Source: Branchinecta lynchi
Lineage: Eukaryota > Arthropoda > Branchiopoda > Anostraca > Branchinectidae
DNA: 64,000 nt
Direction: 5' to 3'
Assembly (NCBI GenBank): GCA_023053575.1
Contig: JAKZAP010000014.1
Span: forward strand, 4,650,001 to 4,714,000
Positions within the stretch are counted from its first letter, which is position 1; every line of letters begins with the position of its first letter. The position numbers and the translations under genes were made by a program. This document shows, one piece after another, positions 32,218-42,274 of this stretch. The notes below the pieces were generated by a model. The model saw only the letters and a list, made by a program, of their open reading frames with translations, searched no databases and was not told the DNA's origin.

Positions 32218-32644
32218 ATAGGGAAACATATATTTTGTATAAGATTATGTAGATATTCGGTTTCGCGCCTCGTCAACTAGATTCCACAGTGTTTTTTTTT
32301 GGGGACAGCTCTGGGGGCCATCCCAACTGTCCCTAGTTTCAGGATCATATTCATTTTTCAGATATTCGAAACAAATAATCTTGAATCACTCCAGGGCTGA
32401 GGGGCAGGCTCAATGGCCAGAACATAACACTTACTAATAGGCTAAAACTCAAAGTTGGTCATTCATAACTCAATATAATAACTAGTAACCCAGTACAACA
32501 ACTTCCTCATAAAAAAGAAAGAAAGAAGACGAGTATATTGAGTTGTTCGGATTGTTAGCCCAGGTATCCGGTGGCTTGCGCAGGGGCCACAACCTGCCGT
32601 AGGTTTACCGTGGACGTGCACGGCTACCAACATTGACTCATCAC
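32218..32644. other. No recognisable feature
   Basis: About 430 bp; no gene or recognised repeat. Confidence 0.35.
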
Positions 32645-32906
32645 CCCGCCGAAAAATGTGTGGCCTGCGTAGTTGTAGGATAGCTGTACGAAAAATGTGC
32701 ATGTATTGATGCGTAGTAGTAAAGAATACTGTCATCTAATGTGCCTCATTCTGGGCCAATCTGAAGCAGTAGTATCCAGTGCTTCCTGTCTTGTTATTTT
32801 AGCACCCATTCTTGTTAATAGTAGCAAGCAGTGGTAACAGTTAATACTGTATGCTCTCAAAACTTACAACTCTGTTATAACTAATTTTTGAATATTTTTC
32901 ATCGGG
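32645..32906 (+). mobile_element. Family H inverted-repeat element, copy 2
   Basis: 262 bp from CCCGCCGAAAAATGTG to TATTTTTCATCGGG. The interior matches copy 3 at 41533: GTAGTTGTA, GCATGTATTGAT, AGTAGTATCCAG and AGTGGTAACAGTTA.TACTG. It is close in length to copy 3 (266 bp), so about 265 bp is probably the complete size. Confidence 0.75.
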
Positions 32907-33644
32907 TTTCTATGAAGGAATGAATGAATGGTTATTCTTGGCTGATTGTAGAATATGGAGCCGAGCTAACGAGCTGCCGGCTCCCAGTAATTTATTTATA
33001 TTGATACCAAGTGTTTTAATTTTTAAGACCTGAACCTCCCATTTCTTCGCTAATTTTCCAGATGACCTTTCAAGGAGCTTAAGGACGAGGAAGACAAGAT
33101 TTTTTTTTCTTTTTTCCTCGTGTGTCTTTTTGTCAATAGGACGTATGACAGCCAGGAATGGTGGTGTGTCAGCGTTTGCTTTGTTGTCCCCAGTAGACGG
33201 TCGGATGCGAGAAACTTTCTTGGTCTTATTAGCAATTCATTCAGGAAGGGATGAAAGGTCAGTTCTTAGAAAGGCTTTTACAGACGAACGTGGAAGCTTT
33301 CGGTCGTGGAACCGCTCACGTCAGCCCTCCCGATTCTTTGAACAAGCTCGTATAAGCGCTCTAGCATGGAGCATAAAATAATAAATCAGCTTCAGGTGTC
33401 GCCATCTAAACTCAACCATCAATGCCCGACTTTCACTTCGGTTGTGTTTATCTTTAAAGGACCCCTGGCACTATTTACTCTTTAACTTACAGTATTTTAA
33501 AATATTTAAATACTTGAAAATTGCTGTGCTTTCAGCAAATAACCCACGGTTTTGACTGTTTTATGCCTTTTGCGACACCCGTTCACTTGTTGCGAAAACA
33601 GGGAAACAATTGACATAACCGGTTTTTATGGCAATTGGCCGAAG
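32907..33644. other. No recognisable feature
   Basis: About 740 bp. A plus-strand frame of 83 codons at 33130-33381 has no recognisable content. Nothing else was identified. Confidence 0.4.
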
Positions 33645-35132
33645 GGCAATTGCCTTATCACGATTGTAATTTCTGTCCGTCAGTCGTTCCCGGTTTTGCT
33701 AGCTCGGGCACTTCCAGATAAGCTAGGACGACGAATCTTGACAGGCATGTCAGGGACCGGGCCAGATTAAATTATAAATAATCAGTTCCCCGATCCGACC
33801 ATCTGGAGGGGAGTGGAGGGAGGGGGAATCCGGAAAAATTAGGTATTTTTAGCTTACGAACGGGTGATCGGACCTTAATGAAACTTGATCTATGGAAAAA
33901 CCTCGTGTCTCAGACGTTCCGTTTTAAATCCAGACCGGATCCGGTGACACTGAGGGGAGTTGGTGGGGGAAACCGGAAATCTTGGAAAACGCTTAGAGTG
34001 GAGAGATCCGGATCAAACTTGGTGGAAAGAACAAGCAGAAGTCCTAGATACGTGACTGACATAACCGGAACAGATCCGTTCACTTTGGGGGAGTTGGGGG
34101 GGGGGGCCGAATTTCTAGTGATCCCTTGACTTCGGTGCTTCCTGATGTGCTAGGACGATACAAATTGGCAGGCATGTCAGGGATCCGACCAGATTAAATA
34201 GGAAATAGTCACTTCTCCGATCCGACTATCTGGGGGATTGTAGGGAGGGGGAGAAAAATAGAGGTATTTTTAACTTGCGAACGGGTGATCGGATCTTGAT
34301 GAAAGTTGAAGGATGACTCCTTGTCTCAGGCGTCCCACTTTAAATCCGGACCGGATCCGAAACACTGGCGGAGCTGGAGGAGCGAACCGGAAATCTTGAT
34401 AAACGCTTAAGAGTTGAGGGATCGGGATGAAACTTGGTGGGAAGAACACGCACAAGTCCTAGATACATCATTACGTAACCAGACCGGATCCGGGCACTGT
34501 GGGGGAATTTGGGGGTTCCGGATTTCTAGCGATCCCGCGAGTTCCGCATACTTCCTGATGTGCTAGGACGATGAAACTTGGCAGGTATGTAAGGGATCCG
34601 AACAGATTGACTTTAGAAGAGTCGTTTCCCCGATCCGACCATGGTGGGGGGAGTGGATGGATGGGGAGTCCGGAATCTAGTGGCATGCCTAACTTGTGAA
34701 CGCGTGATCGGATTTGAATGATACTTGTCAGGTGGAAAGAGCTATCGCCTCAGATGTTCTGTGTCAAGTCCGGCTCGGGCTCGATACCTTCGAGGGATGT
34801 TGGGGGACCGGAAAACTCAAGAAACGTTTAAAGCAGAGGGGCTGGGACGGAACTTAATGGAGAGAACGGGCATTAGGACTCCGTGGGGGGAGTTGGAGGG
34901 GATTTTATGGAATTCCGGTAGTCGCCAGTTGGCGTCCGGGTCGGATTCGTCCGAGGTATGGGGGTGTGGTTGGTACCGGAAATTTGCAGATAGGCTACGC
35001 TCCGATTTCAGTAAAATTTGATGGATGGGAAGAGAGGCCGCTTCGGCCACAGTAGGGGGAGTTGGAGGGAGATTGACGGAAACTTTGAGGGTCGCATAGG
35101 GGTTAAACGAGTGCATCAGTTTAAATGAAACT
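33645..35132 (+). repeat. Family B repeat, copy 3, left part
   Basis: Starts CAATTGCCTTATCACGATTGTAATTTCTGTCCGTCAG, corresponding to the family B head, and holds units near 33720, 33865, 34005, 34155, 34300 and onward with GATGAAACTTGG cores and GGGGGGAGTTGG tracts. It breaks at ATGAAACT (35125-35132), where the family I element starts. Confidence 0.8.
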
Positions 35133-36876
35133 AAATATTCTTTGAGCCCAAGCTGACTTTGAAACATTTATTCAAACAATGTTTACAACGGATACGTCAG
35201 CTACGATTCTCAATCAGCGATATTTCGGCCCTTCTTGGCAAGGGTCCTCGTGAGGCTGTCAATCCTCTGGTTCAACTTCGGGGAAGGAAACAAACCTGTA
35301 ATAAATAACTGAATCTTCTACCGACTGTATATACCCTTGTCAGGAAAGGCCGAAATATCGCCGATGGAGAATCGTAGCTGACGTATCCGTTGTAAACATA
35401 AGTGGCGTTTTTGATCGCCGTTCGCCTTTCAACGTTGCACGTTCGACGTTGGCCGTTCGTTGCTTGTAAACCGTTTTTGCTGTTGCAAGTTCGCCGTGGG
35501 GTTTTGGTTGTAAAAACGCTTTATAAGGGACGTTGGCTCACTCGGCTTTGAACTTTAGCGGGAAATTCGAAAAAGAGAAACATGGATTTGTAGCCTGTTA
35601 ACAAAACCTGGATTCGACATGAAAAAAATAACCGATCTTTCTCGTGAACTTTTCTGCTGGACAGCCTCATGCGCCAACATACACCTAAATATTCGTTCAG
35701 GATGCTCTTCAGGTTCAAGGTGCTCAAACTGGAAAATTAACTTTTTTTTCACTAGCACAAGAACAGGCTGAAACCAGGTTGACATTCCATAATTGAAGGT
35801 TGGCCACTACTGCTGTAACTTGACAGCTATGCTATAAAACGGAACTTAAAAAATTCCAAGGGCAAGAATTTGTTATTACTCCTTCTGTAATGTTTGATAT
35901 TTGATATTTGACTAATATTTGACGCAAAAGCTAATTAATTTAATTTTTTACACAAAAGCTAATTAATTGATTTGACAGTTGACAATTGCCACAAAAGATA
36001 ATTTATTTAGTAATAAACAGCCTTAGTTAATTTACGCACAGAATCAGAAATTTAATTTACCTACATCTCCTTTTGGCTTTAATGTTTTACTTGGAGGTTT
36101 ACTTCCAACAGAAAAGTCAAAGGACAGGCAGGTTTTAAACGTTGTCAGGAATTAGTACTTTTGTTTGATACAGTCTTAGCTATTGGGTTTGCCAAAAGCT
36201 GAATAAGTAACCTACCAGACTGAGTCTGTAGAAGATTGGTGCAGGATTGGGGAGGGGAATGGGAATTGGGTAGGTTATGGGTGTTTGAGTGAAGAAAGCT
36301 GATTGGAGTTAGTTGAACTCACTAAGTGTATATAAAAAAAATATATTGATCAATATATCTTGATAATTTGATGTCCGTCTTGCACAGTTGACCTGTTGTC
36401 ACATATTGAGACGGGCTATTGGTTTAAGAATATGTTCAACATGTTGTTGTAGAGACGATGAAGAAATAAATTCCTTCCTTCCTATCACTAAATTAAGTTG
36501 TTGAGAAGTAAATCCATGTTCTGAATGTACTCGGATTAAGAGTCAGTCCTGTCATTTAGTATTCTCTACTGTTTTCTCGGAGTCTACAGAGTCTACTTAC
36601 ATTTCAGAGTGAAATTCCACTTTCTTTGCTCGGAGATTTTTAAATCTCCGCAATTTTCAATCGACAGGCGACAGCGCACGGCCAACTTCGTACAGTTCGA
36701 CGTTGGACGTTCACCTGCGCTTTCGTTTTGCGTCTGCGCGTTCGTTTTCGTTCGTCCAAAAACACTTTATAAGACTTCAGGCCGAAGTGCGGGCGATCAA
36801 AAATACCTAATAAGACCAAAGGCGAACGAAAGTGAAAGGCGAACGGCGATCAAAAACGCCACTATTGTTTGATTAG
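35133..36876 (+). mobile_element. Family I foldback element, copy 1, containing a nested transposon
   Basis: Begins AAATATTCTTTGAGCCCAAG and contains a long inverted repeat: TACAACGGATACGTCAGCTACGAT near 35184 against ATCGTAGCTGACGTATCCGTTGTA near 35372, with CGATATTTCGGCCCTTCTT inside. The right end is interrupted by the element at 35401-36863 and resumes as ATTGTTTGATTAG. ATGAAACT occurs directly before (35125-35132) and after (36877-36884), a probable 8-bp target duplication, although this phrase is also part of the family B unit. Copies: 58451-59067 and a partial one at 43640. Confidence 0.7.
35401..36863. mobile_element. 1.46-kb TIR transposon with perfect 31-bp inverted ends
   Basis: Ends AGTGGCGTTTTTGATCGCCG.. 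and the perfect inverse, 31 of 31 bases. Subterminal regions repeat CGTTCG/GACGTT-type phrases on both sides (TTCGACGTTGG at about 35429, and again near 36698). Flanks are ATA and ATT, an imperfect 3-bp duplication. No frame longer than about 90 codons and no transposase motif, so it is non-autonomous. The middle carries a probable small LINE-like 3' end near 36330-36485 finishing GAAGAAATAAATTCCTTCC. Confidence 0.8.
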
Positions 36877-37320
36877 ATGAAACTTGGAATGTAGAGAGAG
36901 CATATGCCCTAGATGACATATTTTAGGGTCCAAACCGAATCCGACAACGGGGGGAGAGGGGGGAGCGGAATTTTCAGATACTCAGATTTTAGTGAAACTT
37001 GGTAGATGGTGTAAAGAAGATGCTTTAGATGATCCATTTTTTTATCCGAACCAGATCCGTCCACGGTAGGGGAGATGGAGGGAGTTCCGAAATCGTGTAG
37101 CCGGTTTAGGGATCAAACGAGTGGATTTATTGGGCTGAAACTTGGAAGTTTGAACAGTCATGCGCATATGCTGCAGATAACCCGAGACGATGCCGGATAT
37201 CCTATTTCCGTTTCCGAACCCCATTTTTGGATGGCGGGTGTATTTTGTGACGTTCTCATCTACTTTCTTGTACTGCCCACTCGTAACAAGTGCCATATGA
37301 GCTCGTAGCTCTTGTTCTGA
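36877..37320 (+). repeat. Family B repeat, copy 3, right part
   Basis: Resumes with ATGAAACTTGGAATGTAGAG, matching the unit broken at 35132 (compare 30485 onward in copy 2), continues with GGGGAGAGGGGGGAG and GGTAGGGGAGATGGAGGG units, and ends CAAGTGCCATATGAGCTCGTAGCTCTTGTT at 37288-37317. Confidence 0.8.
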
Positions 37321-37920
37321 TGGAAAAACTTCTCGCAGACAACCGTCGACAGCGTGATAAACATCGAAGGTAGCAAAACACGACAAGTGAGAAAATCAGA
37401 GTTGTTTTGTTAGAGCGGTTAGAATGTATGCGCACCGTACGAAATTGGGGTCTCCGGGGTCAGAAATATATGGAGTGATTATGTAATACGTGGCTTTAGT
37501 ATTATACGTAACATAGGTCCTTCGAAATGTTAACATTCCATGAGTAAAACCACAAGAGTATACCAAGTTTCGACTGTTTCAACACGATTTTTCAACTAGA
37601 GCGGCCGCAATAGTGGATTGTTTGTAAATGAAACACTACAGTAAAAACTACCGTGAATTCGAAAAAGATATTTACTGTTAAGCCAACATGGGCTTTTTCG
37701 TTCTCCACAAGGTCAAAATTGTGGTCAAAGAGACGATAACGTTTTTTTTGTTTAAATTCATGTTTTATTTAATTATAGTGGCCGGAGTGTTGGAGCTTGC
37801 AACGCGGAAATCCGTCGGTCTTGCATACAGATTCTCATTTCGCTGTTACCTCTGCCCCTTCACTTCCAAGTAAGTATAGTTGATATCCCCCATCCGTTTA
37901 TAAAAAATGAACAGAAAGAT
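37321..37920. other. No confident gene; one small hydrophobic frame
   Basis: The plus-strand frame 37688-37873 (61 codons, FFLFKFMFYLIIVAGVLEL hydrophobic stretch) ends just before CCAAGTAAGTATAG, which looks like a splice donor. Part of it (AAATCCGTCGG..GATTCTCATTTCGCTG) recurs at 38775-38800, so it may be another repeat. I do not call it a gene. Confidence 0.3.
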
Positions 37921-38160
37921 AAAAAGTGATGCAGCCGGGATTTGAACCCAGGACCTTCGGCTTTCTAAGCCACTGCTCTACCACTGAGCTACGATTGGCT
38001 TGTGAACATAGCTCTCATACCCCTACTAGGTCAGATATAAGCGGGCCATAGGAACAGGGATCTCGCCGAAGGTGTATTCATCAGTTGACTGACAGGGTAG
38101 TCGCAGTCCCTCAGTCAGCAGTTCACATCCCCATGTCAAGGACTAAAGGTAGATTACGTA
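37921..38160 (-). repeat. tRNA-related SINE-like repeat, copy 1
   Basis: Minus strand: a 5' flank (CCCGCTTATATCTGACC.AGTAGGGGTATGAGAGC.ATGTTCACAAGC) followed by the tRNA-like block at 37929-37995. The flank and the tRNA block recur together at 55690-55860, so the repeated unit is larger than a tRNA gene. Boundaries are approximate. Confidence 0.6.
37929..37995 (-). pseudogene. tRNA-like sequence inside the SINE-like repeat
   Basis: Minus strand: TAGCTCAGTGGTAGAGC gives a normal D arm with A box, TTAGAAA an anticodon loop (AGA in the anticodon position) in a mostly paired stem GTGGC/GCCGA, and GGTTCAAATCCCGG a normal T arm with B box. The bases that should form the acceptor stem (CCAATCG and CTGCATC) do not pair. 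The variable loop is short, unlike a real Ser tRNA. It keeps an intact RNA polymerase III A/B box arrangement but is not a functional tRNA. Confidence 0.7.
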
Positions 38161-39251
38161 GATGGAAGGTTAAACAAGGATGTATACCGTTACGAATAAA
38201 CAAGAAATAATGTTTTTGTATTGAAATCTCTGAGTTCCGTGACGCCCCGCTATGTGTGTGTTGGGAGGGGGGGGGGGGGGCTCGATCGCCATTCTCTCAA
38301 AGTAGCACAAATTATCCCCACTGTAGCTAACCGTATAAGGTAAGATCTTTTCGGATCTATAAGATTACAGTTGTTGGCCATTCGCCATTCCAATGGTGTT
38401 CTAATTTCAGTTTCACACATGCTTTTAAAACCTACATAAACAGTGATGATAGTTCTGACAATTAACCCAGTGGATTCAAAAGCCTAAACTTGAGAAATTG
38501 AATTGGTGCATTCGGTTCTCGGCAGGCGAACTGTGGCCTCTTCTTGGGTTCGCATACTAAATACCTAGGAAACTAGCAGGGACGCGAGATTATATTCGTT
38601 AGTTTGTCTTCGATGCTAAGGTATTGGAGTCCAAGGCCTTTAGGTTCAGTTAAAAAAAAAAGTATTTCTGGTCTGTTGGTCACGGTACAAGTCCCTTTAT
38701 AGCAATTCCATCAACGTAATTTCACCCCTGACCAATAAACTGTTTTGCAGTTTAAAATTGGCGTATTAAAAATCCGTCGGATTCTCATTTCGCTGGTGTA
38801 AATGCGAAGGCATTTTTGTGGCATCATTATTATTTTTCTTAATCCGAACTATTCAGTTTTCATCACCATACAAATTCTTTCATTTTTTTTCATCATAAAA
38901 TATATTGTAATCAAAATTAAATTTAAAGCTAATTTTAATCTCAATTCTATATAGATGATTTTTTAAATTCTGCATTAATCCATCACAGTTCACACACGCG
39001 AAACTATTATTAAAGCGTAAGTGAAATTAAGGCACGGTGCAAGACAGATCAAGGGAACAGATTGAAAGTCTTTTTCCAATGTTTGCGCCATTCAGCAGCC
39101 TAGATGTTATAGAGTCTGAGGGTTGGAGCCTTGTTTGTTGAGGGACCTGCGACTCCCCTGTTAGTCAACTAACCCGGCTTAATGATGATCCCATCGTTAA
39201 CGATTACTGTAAACTCGGCTTAGGATTTGTGTTTAATCATATTCCTTCAGC
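38161..39251. other. No recognised gene
   Basis: About 1.1 kb, including a G tract (38266-38280) and AT-rich sequence around 38880-38980. GAAACTAGCAGGGACGCGAGAT at 38570 has a reverse-complement counterpart at 39515 (ATCTCGCGTCCTTGCTAGTTTCCTAG), so 38560-39560 is bounded by an inverted repeat of at least 35 bp. No coding sequence was seen. Confidence 0.45.
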
Positions 39252-39366
39252 AGAAACAAGACGAAAGGTTTTGATAGGATCCTAAAAATAGAATATTATT
39301 TGACTTCTCGATTCAGACAATTGGGCCTTGTAGATTTCTGGTCTTCGCCAGACCCCGTAAGCATGT
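39252..39366 (-). repeat. Family A tail fragment, diverged
   Basis: AAACAAGACGAAAGGTTTTGATAGGATCCTAAAAAT is the reverse complement of the family A terminal sequence, followed by CAGACAATTGGGCCTTGTAG and GTCTTCGCCAGAC. It is close to the subfamily at 15180-15290 in having the TAGATTTCTGGTCTTCG phrase. Confidence 0.65.
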
Positions 39367-39929
39367 TATTATTCCTAATCAACTGCTTGAAAATGTACAA
39401 AAAGCTTACCGTAGTGGTTTTTTTTTACACATTACTGCCAAATAGCTAATCCGCTGCGGAAGCCAAGTCCAAAATATGGATTCAGAATAAAAAAAAATAA
39501 AGAATTAGCGACAGGAATCTCGCGTCCTTGCTAGTTTCCTAGATATTTAGTATCCGAACTTTCATTGCTACATTGGGGATAATCTACTGTGTCTAGTTTT
39601 GGGTTAAACGAAGACCCAAAGACATTCAGGTTGCTTGGCCTGCTTGGGGCCCTTAATTAGCGGATGGATCGTTCAAAAATTAAGTAATCTTCTAGGAAGA
39701 CTACCTTTAATGTATCTTCTTCCGTCTAATGTCGAGTTTCCGAAGTCTGGGAGGAATGGAGTGATGAAATTGCATGGTAATTGGTTGAGAAATCAACATG
39801 ATGCTGCTTCTGGCTGTGATGACGTCGGTTAGATTAGTTCCCCTAGTTGATCAGTTTGTTTACGGTTCTACGAAAAGAAAATACTCGAGTCGTGGATACA
39901 TTTGGAGAAAATCCCGGGGCCAGGGCTTG
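39367..39929. other. No recognisable feature
   Basis: About 560 bp, apart from the right arm of the inverted repeat noted at 38560-39560. No gene. Confidence 0.4.
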
Positions 39930-39937
39930 GCATGTTG

Positions 39938-40290
39938 CAGAGCAAAATAAAACTAGAGGGGAGTAGTGCCAAGACCTATACTTTCCATGCTTTGCAAACG
40001 GGCGATGCTCGTAGCGCCGCCCATTTCGCTTAAGGCATTTAAAGCGAGACAAACTTTAGAAATTTCTAGTAAAGCAAAGGTGCGGTCTGCACATACCAAG
40101 GAAACAAGGGGGGCCGTATAATTTTTTGGCCAAGTGCAGAATATGATTTTCTTGGAGCCAGCGCAGGTGCACGACCGATTGAGTTCAGTAGGGACGTTCA
40201 CTATCGCTAGTGGTGCTAGTGTCGCTGCTATTCGAGAGAGGGTCAATTTTTTTAAGTCTTGGCGCTACCCTCTAGTGTTATTTTGCTCTG
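39938..40290 (+). mobile_element. hAT-like MITE (family G), reference copy, 353 bp
   Basis: Ends CAGAGCAAAATAAAACTAGAG and (inverted) CAGAGCAAAATAACACTAGAG, similarity extending inward through GTAG.GCCAAGAC. GCATGTTG flanks at 39930-39937 and 40291-40298. Interior phrases used to trace other copies: GCGGTCTGCACATA, ATTTAAAGCGAGACAAACTT, GTGCACGACCGATTGAGTTC and CACTATCGCTAGTG. Non-coding. Confidence 0.9.
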
Positions 40291-40298
40291 GCATGTTG

Positions 40299-40527
40299 CA
40301 GAGCAAAGTAATACTAAAGAGTCCTAAGCTTTCCATGCTTATGCCGCTCATTATACTTCCTGCATTTACAGCGGGATGAACTGCTGAACTTCTGCTGAAG
40401 CCAAGGTGCGGTCTGCTCACATAGAGGTAAAATGGGAGGTTCTATCTTTTTTTTTGCTGTGCTCAGAATAGAAAACTATTAGAGCCAACGCTGGTGCACG
40501 ATGATTGGTTTCAGTTATTTTGCTCTG
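40299..40527 (+). mobile_element. hAT-like MITE (family G), tandem neighbour sharing the target duplication
   Basis: 229 bp, starts CAGAGCAAAGTAATACTAAAG and ends CAGTTATTTTGCTCTG. It begins directly after the GCATGTTG that ends the previous copy and is itself followed by GCATGTTG at 40528-40535. So the order is 8-bp repeat, element, 8-bp repeat, element, 8-bp repeat. The interior lacks about 120 bp compared with the reference copy. Confidence 0.88.
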
Positions 40528-40616
40528 GCATGTTGCCAGACTGCCGCCCTGATCATGACTAAGGAAAAACCGGAATAAGTTTTGCTGACTTGTCTAGTCC
40601 GACGTCGACATAACAA

Positions 40617-40715
40617 CAGCAGAGTAAATTAACACTAGAGAGTTATAACACTCATATAGCACAATACCACAACTCCCTACTGAAACTCAATCGGTCGTGC
40701 AACAGCGCTGGCCCT
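40617..40715 (+). mobile_element. Family G left fragment
   Basis: CAGAGTAAATTAACACTAGAG, then ACTGAAACTCAATCGGTCGTGC and CAGCGCTGGC; this matches the end and an inner part of family G with a deletion between. It stops where the next copy starts at 40716. Confidence 0.6.
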
Positions 40716-41521
40716 CAGAGCAAAATAACACCAGGGATAGAGCAAAATAACACTAGGAAGTAGCGCCAAGGCTTAAGAAAATTGACACACATTCGAATAG
40801 CAGCAACACTAGCATCACTAGCGATAGTGACCGACTCTACTGAAATTCAATCGGTCGTGCACCAGCGCTGGCTCCAATAACGTCATGTTCTGAACACAGC
40901 AAAAAAAAGATACAACCTCCCCTGTTTGCTTGATGTATGCAGACCGCATCTTAGCTTTACTGGGAATTCCTAAAGTCAAAAGTTTAGTTGCGTTTTTGCA
41001 GATACCATGGTATCGGACACCACGGTCTAAAGTCGTTTTTGCAGATACCATGGTATCTGTCACCACGATCTTAAGTCGTTTTTGCAGTTACCATGGTATC
41101 TGATACCAGGGCCAACGGCTTTTTTTCAGTTACCGTGGTATCTGATATTCAGATACCGACCGTGGTATCTGAAAATGTCATCTCACCTTCATCATTTTTT
41201 GTCAAATTAGTGAGAACGAAGTTTGTCACTTAGTGATGTGACTGAATATCAGTTTTTCTTTCCGGATGACCTGGAAAAGCGCAATTTCGGCTTGTCGTTT
41301 TTGCAGAGCAACCGTATATCAGATATCACGGTAACTGCAAAAAAGTGACTAATTGCAGATCCAGTTACCGTGGTAACAGCTACCACGGTATCTGCAAAAA
41401 CGCAACTTTTGCGTTTCTCTTTAAATGCCACAAGCTTGGTGGGCGGCGCTATGAGTATCGCCCGTTTGCGAAGTAAGGAAACCATAGGTCTTGACGCTAC
41501 TCCCTTGTGGTATTTGCTCTG
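40716..41521 (-). mobile_element. Family G copy containing a nested family F MITE
   Basis: Left end CAGAGCAAAATAACACCAGGG with a second end-like phrase at 40739, interior GCATCTTAGCTTTACTGGGAATTCC, interruption at 40986-41407, then AAATGCCACAAGCTTGGTGGGCGGCGC and right end GGTATTTGCTCTG at 41521. CTGGCCCT precedes and CTGGCTCC follows, a possible diverged 8-bp duplication; it could mean that this copy landed in the CTGGCTCC of another family G element. The orientation is opposite to the reference copy. Confidence 0.65.
40986..41407 (-). mobile_element. Family F MITE, copy 2, nested in family G
   Basis: 422 bp. Ends AGTTGCGTTTTTGCAGATACC and the exact inverse GGTATCTGCAAAAACGCAACT; TTT at 40983-40985 and 41408-41410. 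Near-palindromes such as CAGATACCATGGTATC recur about every 55-60 bp in the left half. The right half reads, inverted, like the left half of copy 1 (6140). Ends are better preserved here than in copy 1. Confidence 0.88.
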
Positions 41522-41532
41522 CTGGCTCCTAT

Positions 41533-41798
41533 CCCGATGATAAATTCTTTGACTGTGTAGTTGTGTGGTACTTGTATGAAAAAGTTGCTTGTATTGATAT
41601 GTCATAGTATGGAATACTTTGATTTAACATGTCTCCGACTGGGTTAATCTTAAATAGTAGTATCCGACAGCAGCATCCAATCTTGCTGTAGTAGCATCCA
41701 GTTTGCTAGTAGTAGCATGCAGTGGCAACAGTTACTATACTGCATGCTACTTTTTCCTACAGCTCCATACGAATAATTCTCGAAAAAGTTTTATCGGG
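41533..41798 (+). mobile_element. Family H inverted-repeat element, copy 3
   Basis: 266 bp from CCCGATGATAAATTCTTTG to CGAAAAAGTTTTATCGGG. Interior blocks TGTAGTTGTG, TTGCTTGTATTGATATG, TAGTAGTATCC and GCATGCAGTGGCAACAGTTACTATACTGCATGC match copy 2. It lies immediately beside the family G copy ending at 41521. Confidence 0.75.
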
Positions 41799-41851
41799 AT
41801 AGATAAATATCCTGAACAGAGCAAAAAAAAGATACATCCCCTCCTAAATTC

Positions 41852-42264
41852 AATTCAAATTCAATTCAATATAATCTAAAAAACAGATAACGGACAAGCC
41901 GATGGGTCGTTTTTACGTCAATACATAACGTCATAACAAAACAATCTACAAGTATATACAATTTTGCGACATTTATACCGACATCTTATGATAAATATGG
42001 TCAATATACAAATACATTAAATCAATCAGATATAAAATACAAATAACATAAAAATTAACGTTCAGAAGCGCTCTGAGTTATATACACGAACAAACAAGGG
42101 GACGAAACTCTGAGCATACCTAGTTCGCAAAGCTACCACCGGCTCTAAACGAATCACAGGATCGGCAGCTTGACGAGGAAGCCGAATTCGGAAGGGGAGA
42201 AAATCAGGAGGGAGTATATTCCGGTGAAGTGGGTTTTGGACTATAGATGTACCGAACATGTCCT
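41852..42264 (-). mobile_element. 5'-truncated LINE 3' end inserted in family G
   Basis: Minus strand: ORF2 tail, then an AT-rich 3' UTR containing GTTATGTATTGACG and a tail GAATTGAATTTGAATTGAATTT at 41853-41875. Insertion inside a family G copy is shown by the matching flanks. 413 bp in total. Confidence 0.7.
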
Positions 42265-42274
42265 GTTTCCTCAA
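42062..42274 (-). pseudogene. LINE ORF2 C-terminal tail
   Basis: Minus-strand frame with FGTSIVQNPLHRN, PVIRLEPVVALRTRYAQSF, and VPLFVRVYNSERF before the stop. The pattern (basic/proline-rich stretch, then ..RT...QSFVP...R.(W/Y)N) is the usual extreme C-terminus of CR1/L2/Jockey-like ORF2 proteins. The first few codons belong to the flanking family G. No catalytic part is present. Confidence 0.5.

Noticed and set aside
37688..37873. Small exon with a membrane segment and a GTAAGT donor
   Set aside because: Part of it recurs at 38775, and no partner exon or acceptor was found; evidence is too thin.
37929..37995. Functional tRNA with anticodon AGA
   Set aside because: The acceptor stem does not pair and the variable arm is too short for Ser; the sequence belongs to a repeat with a second copy at 55690.
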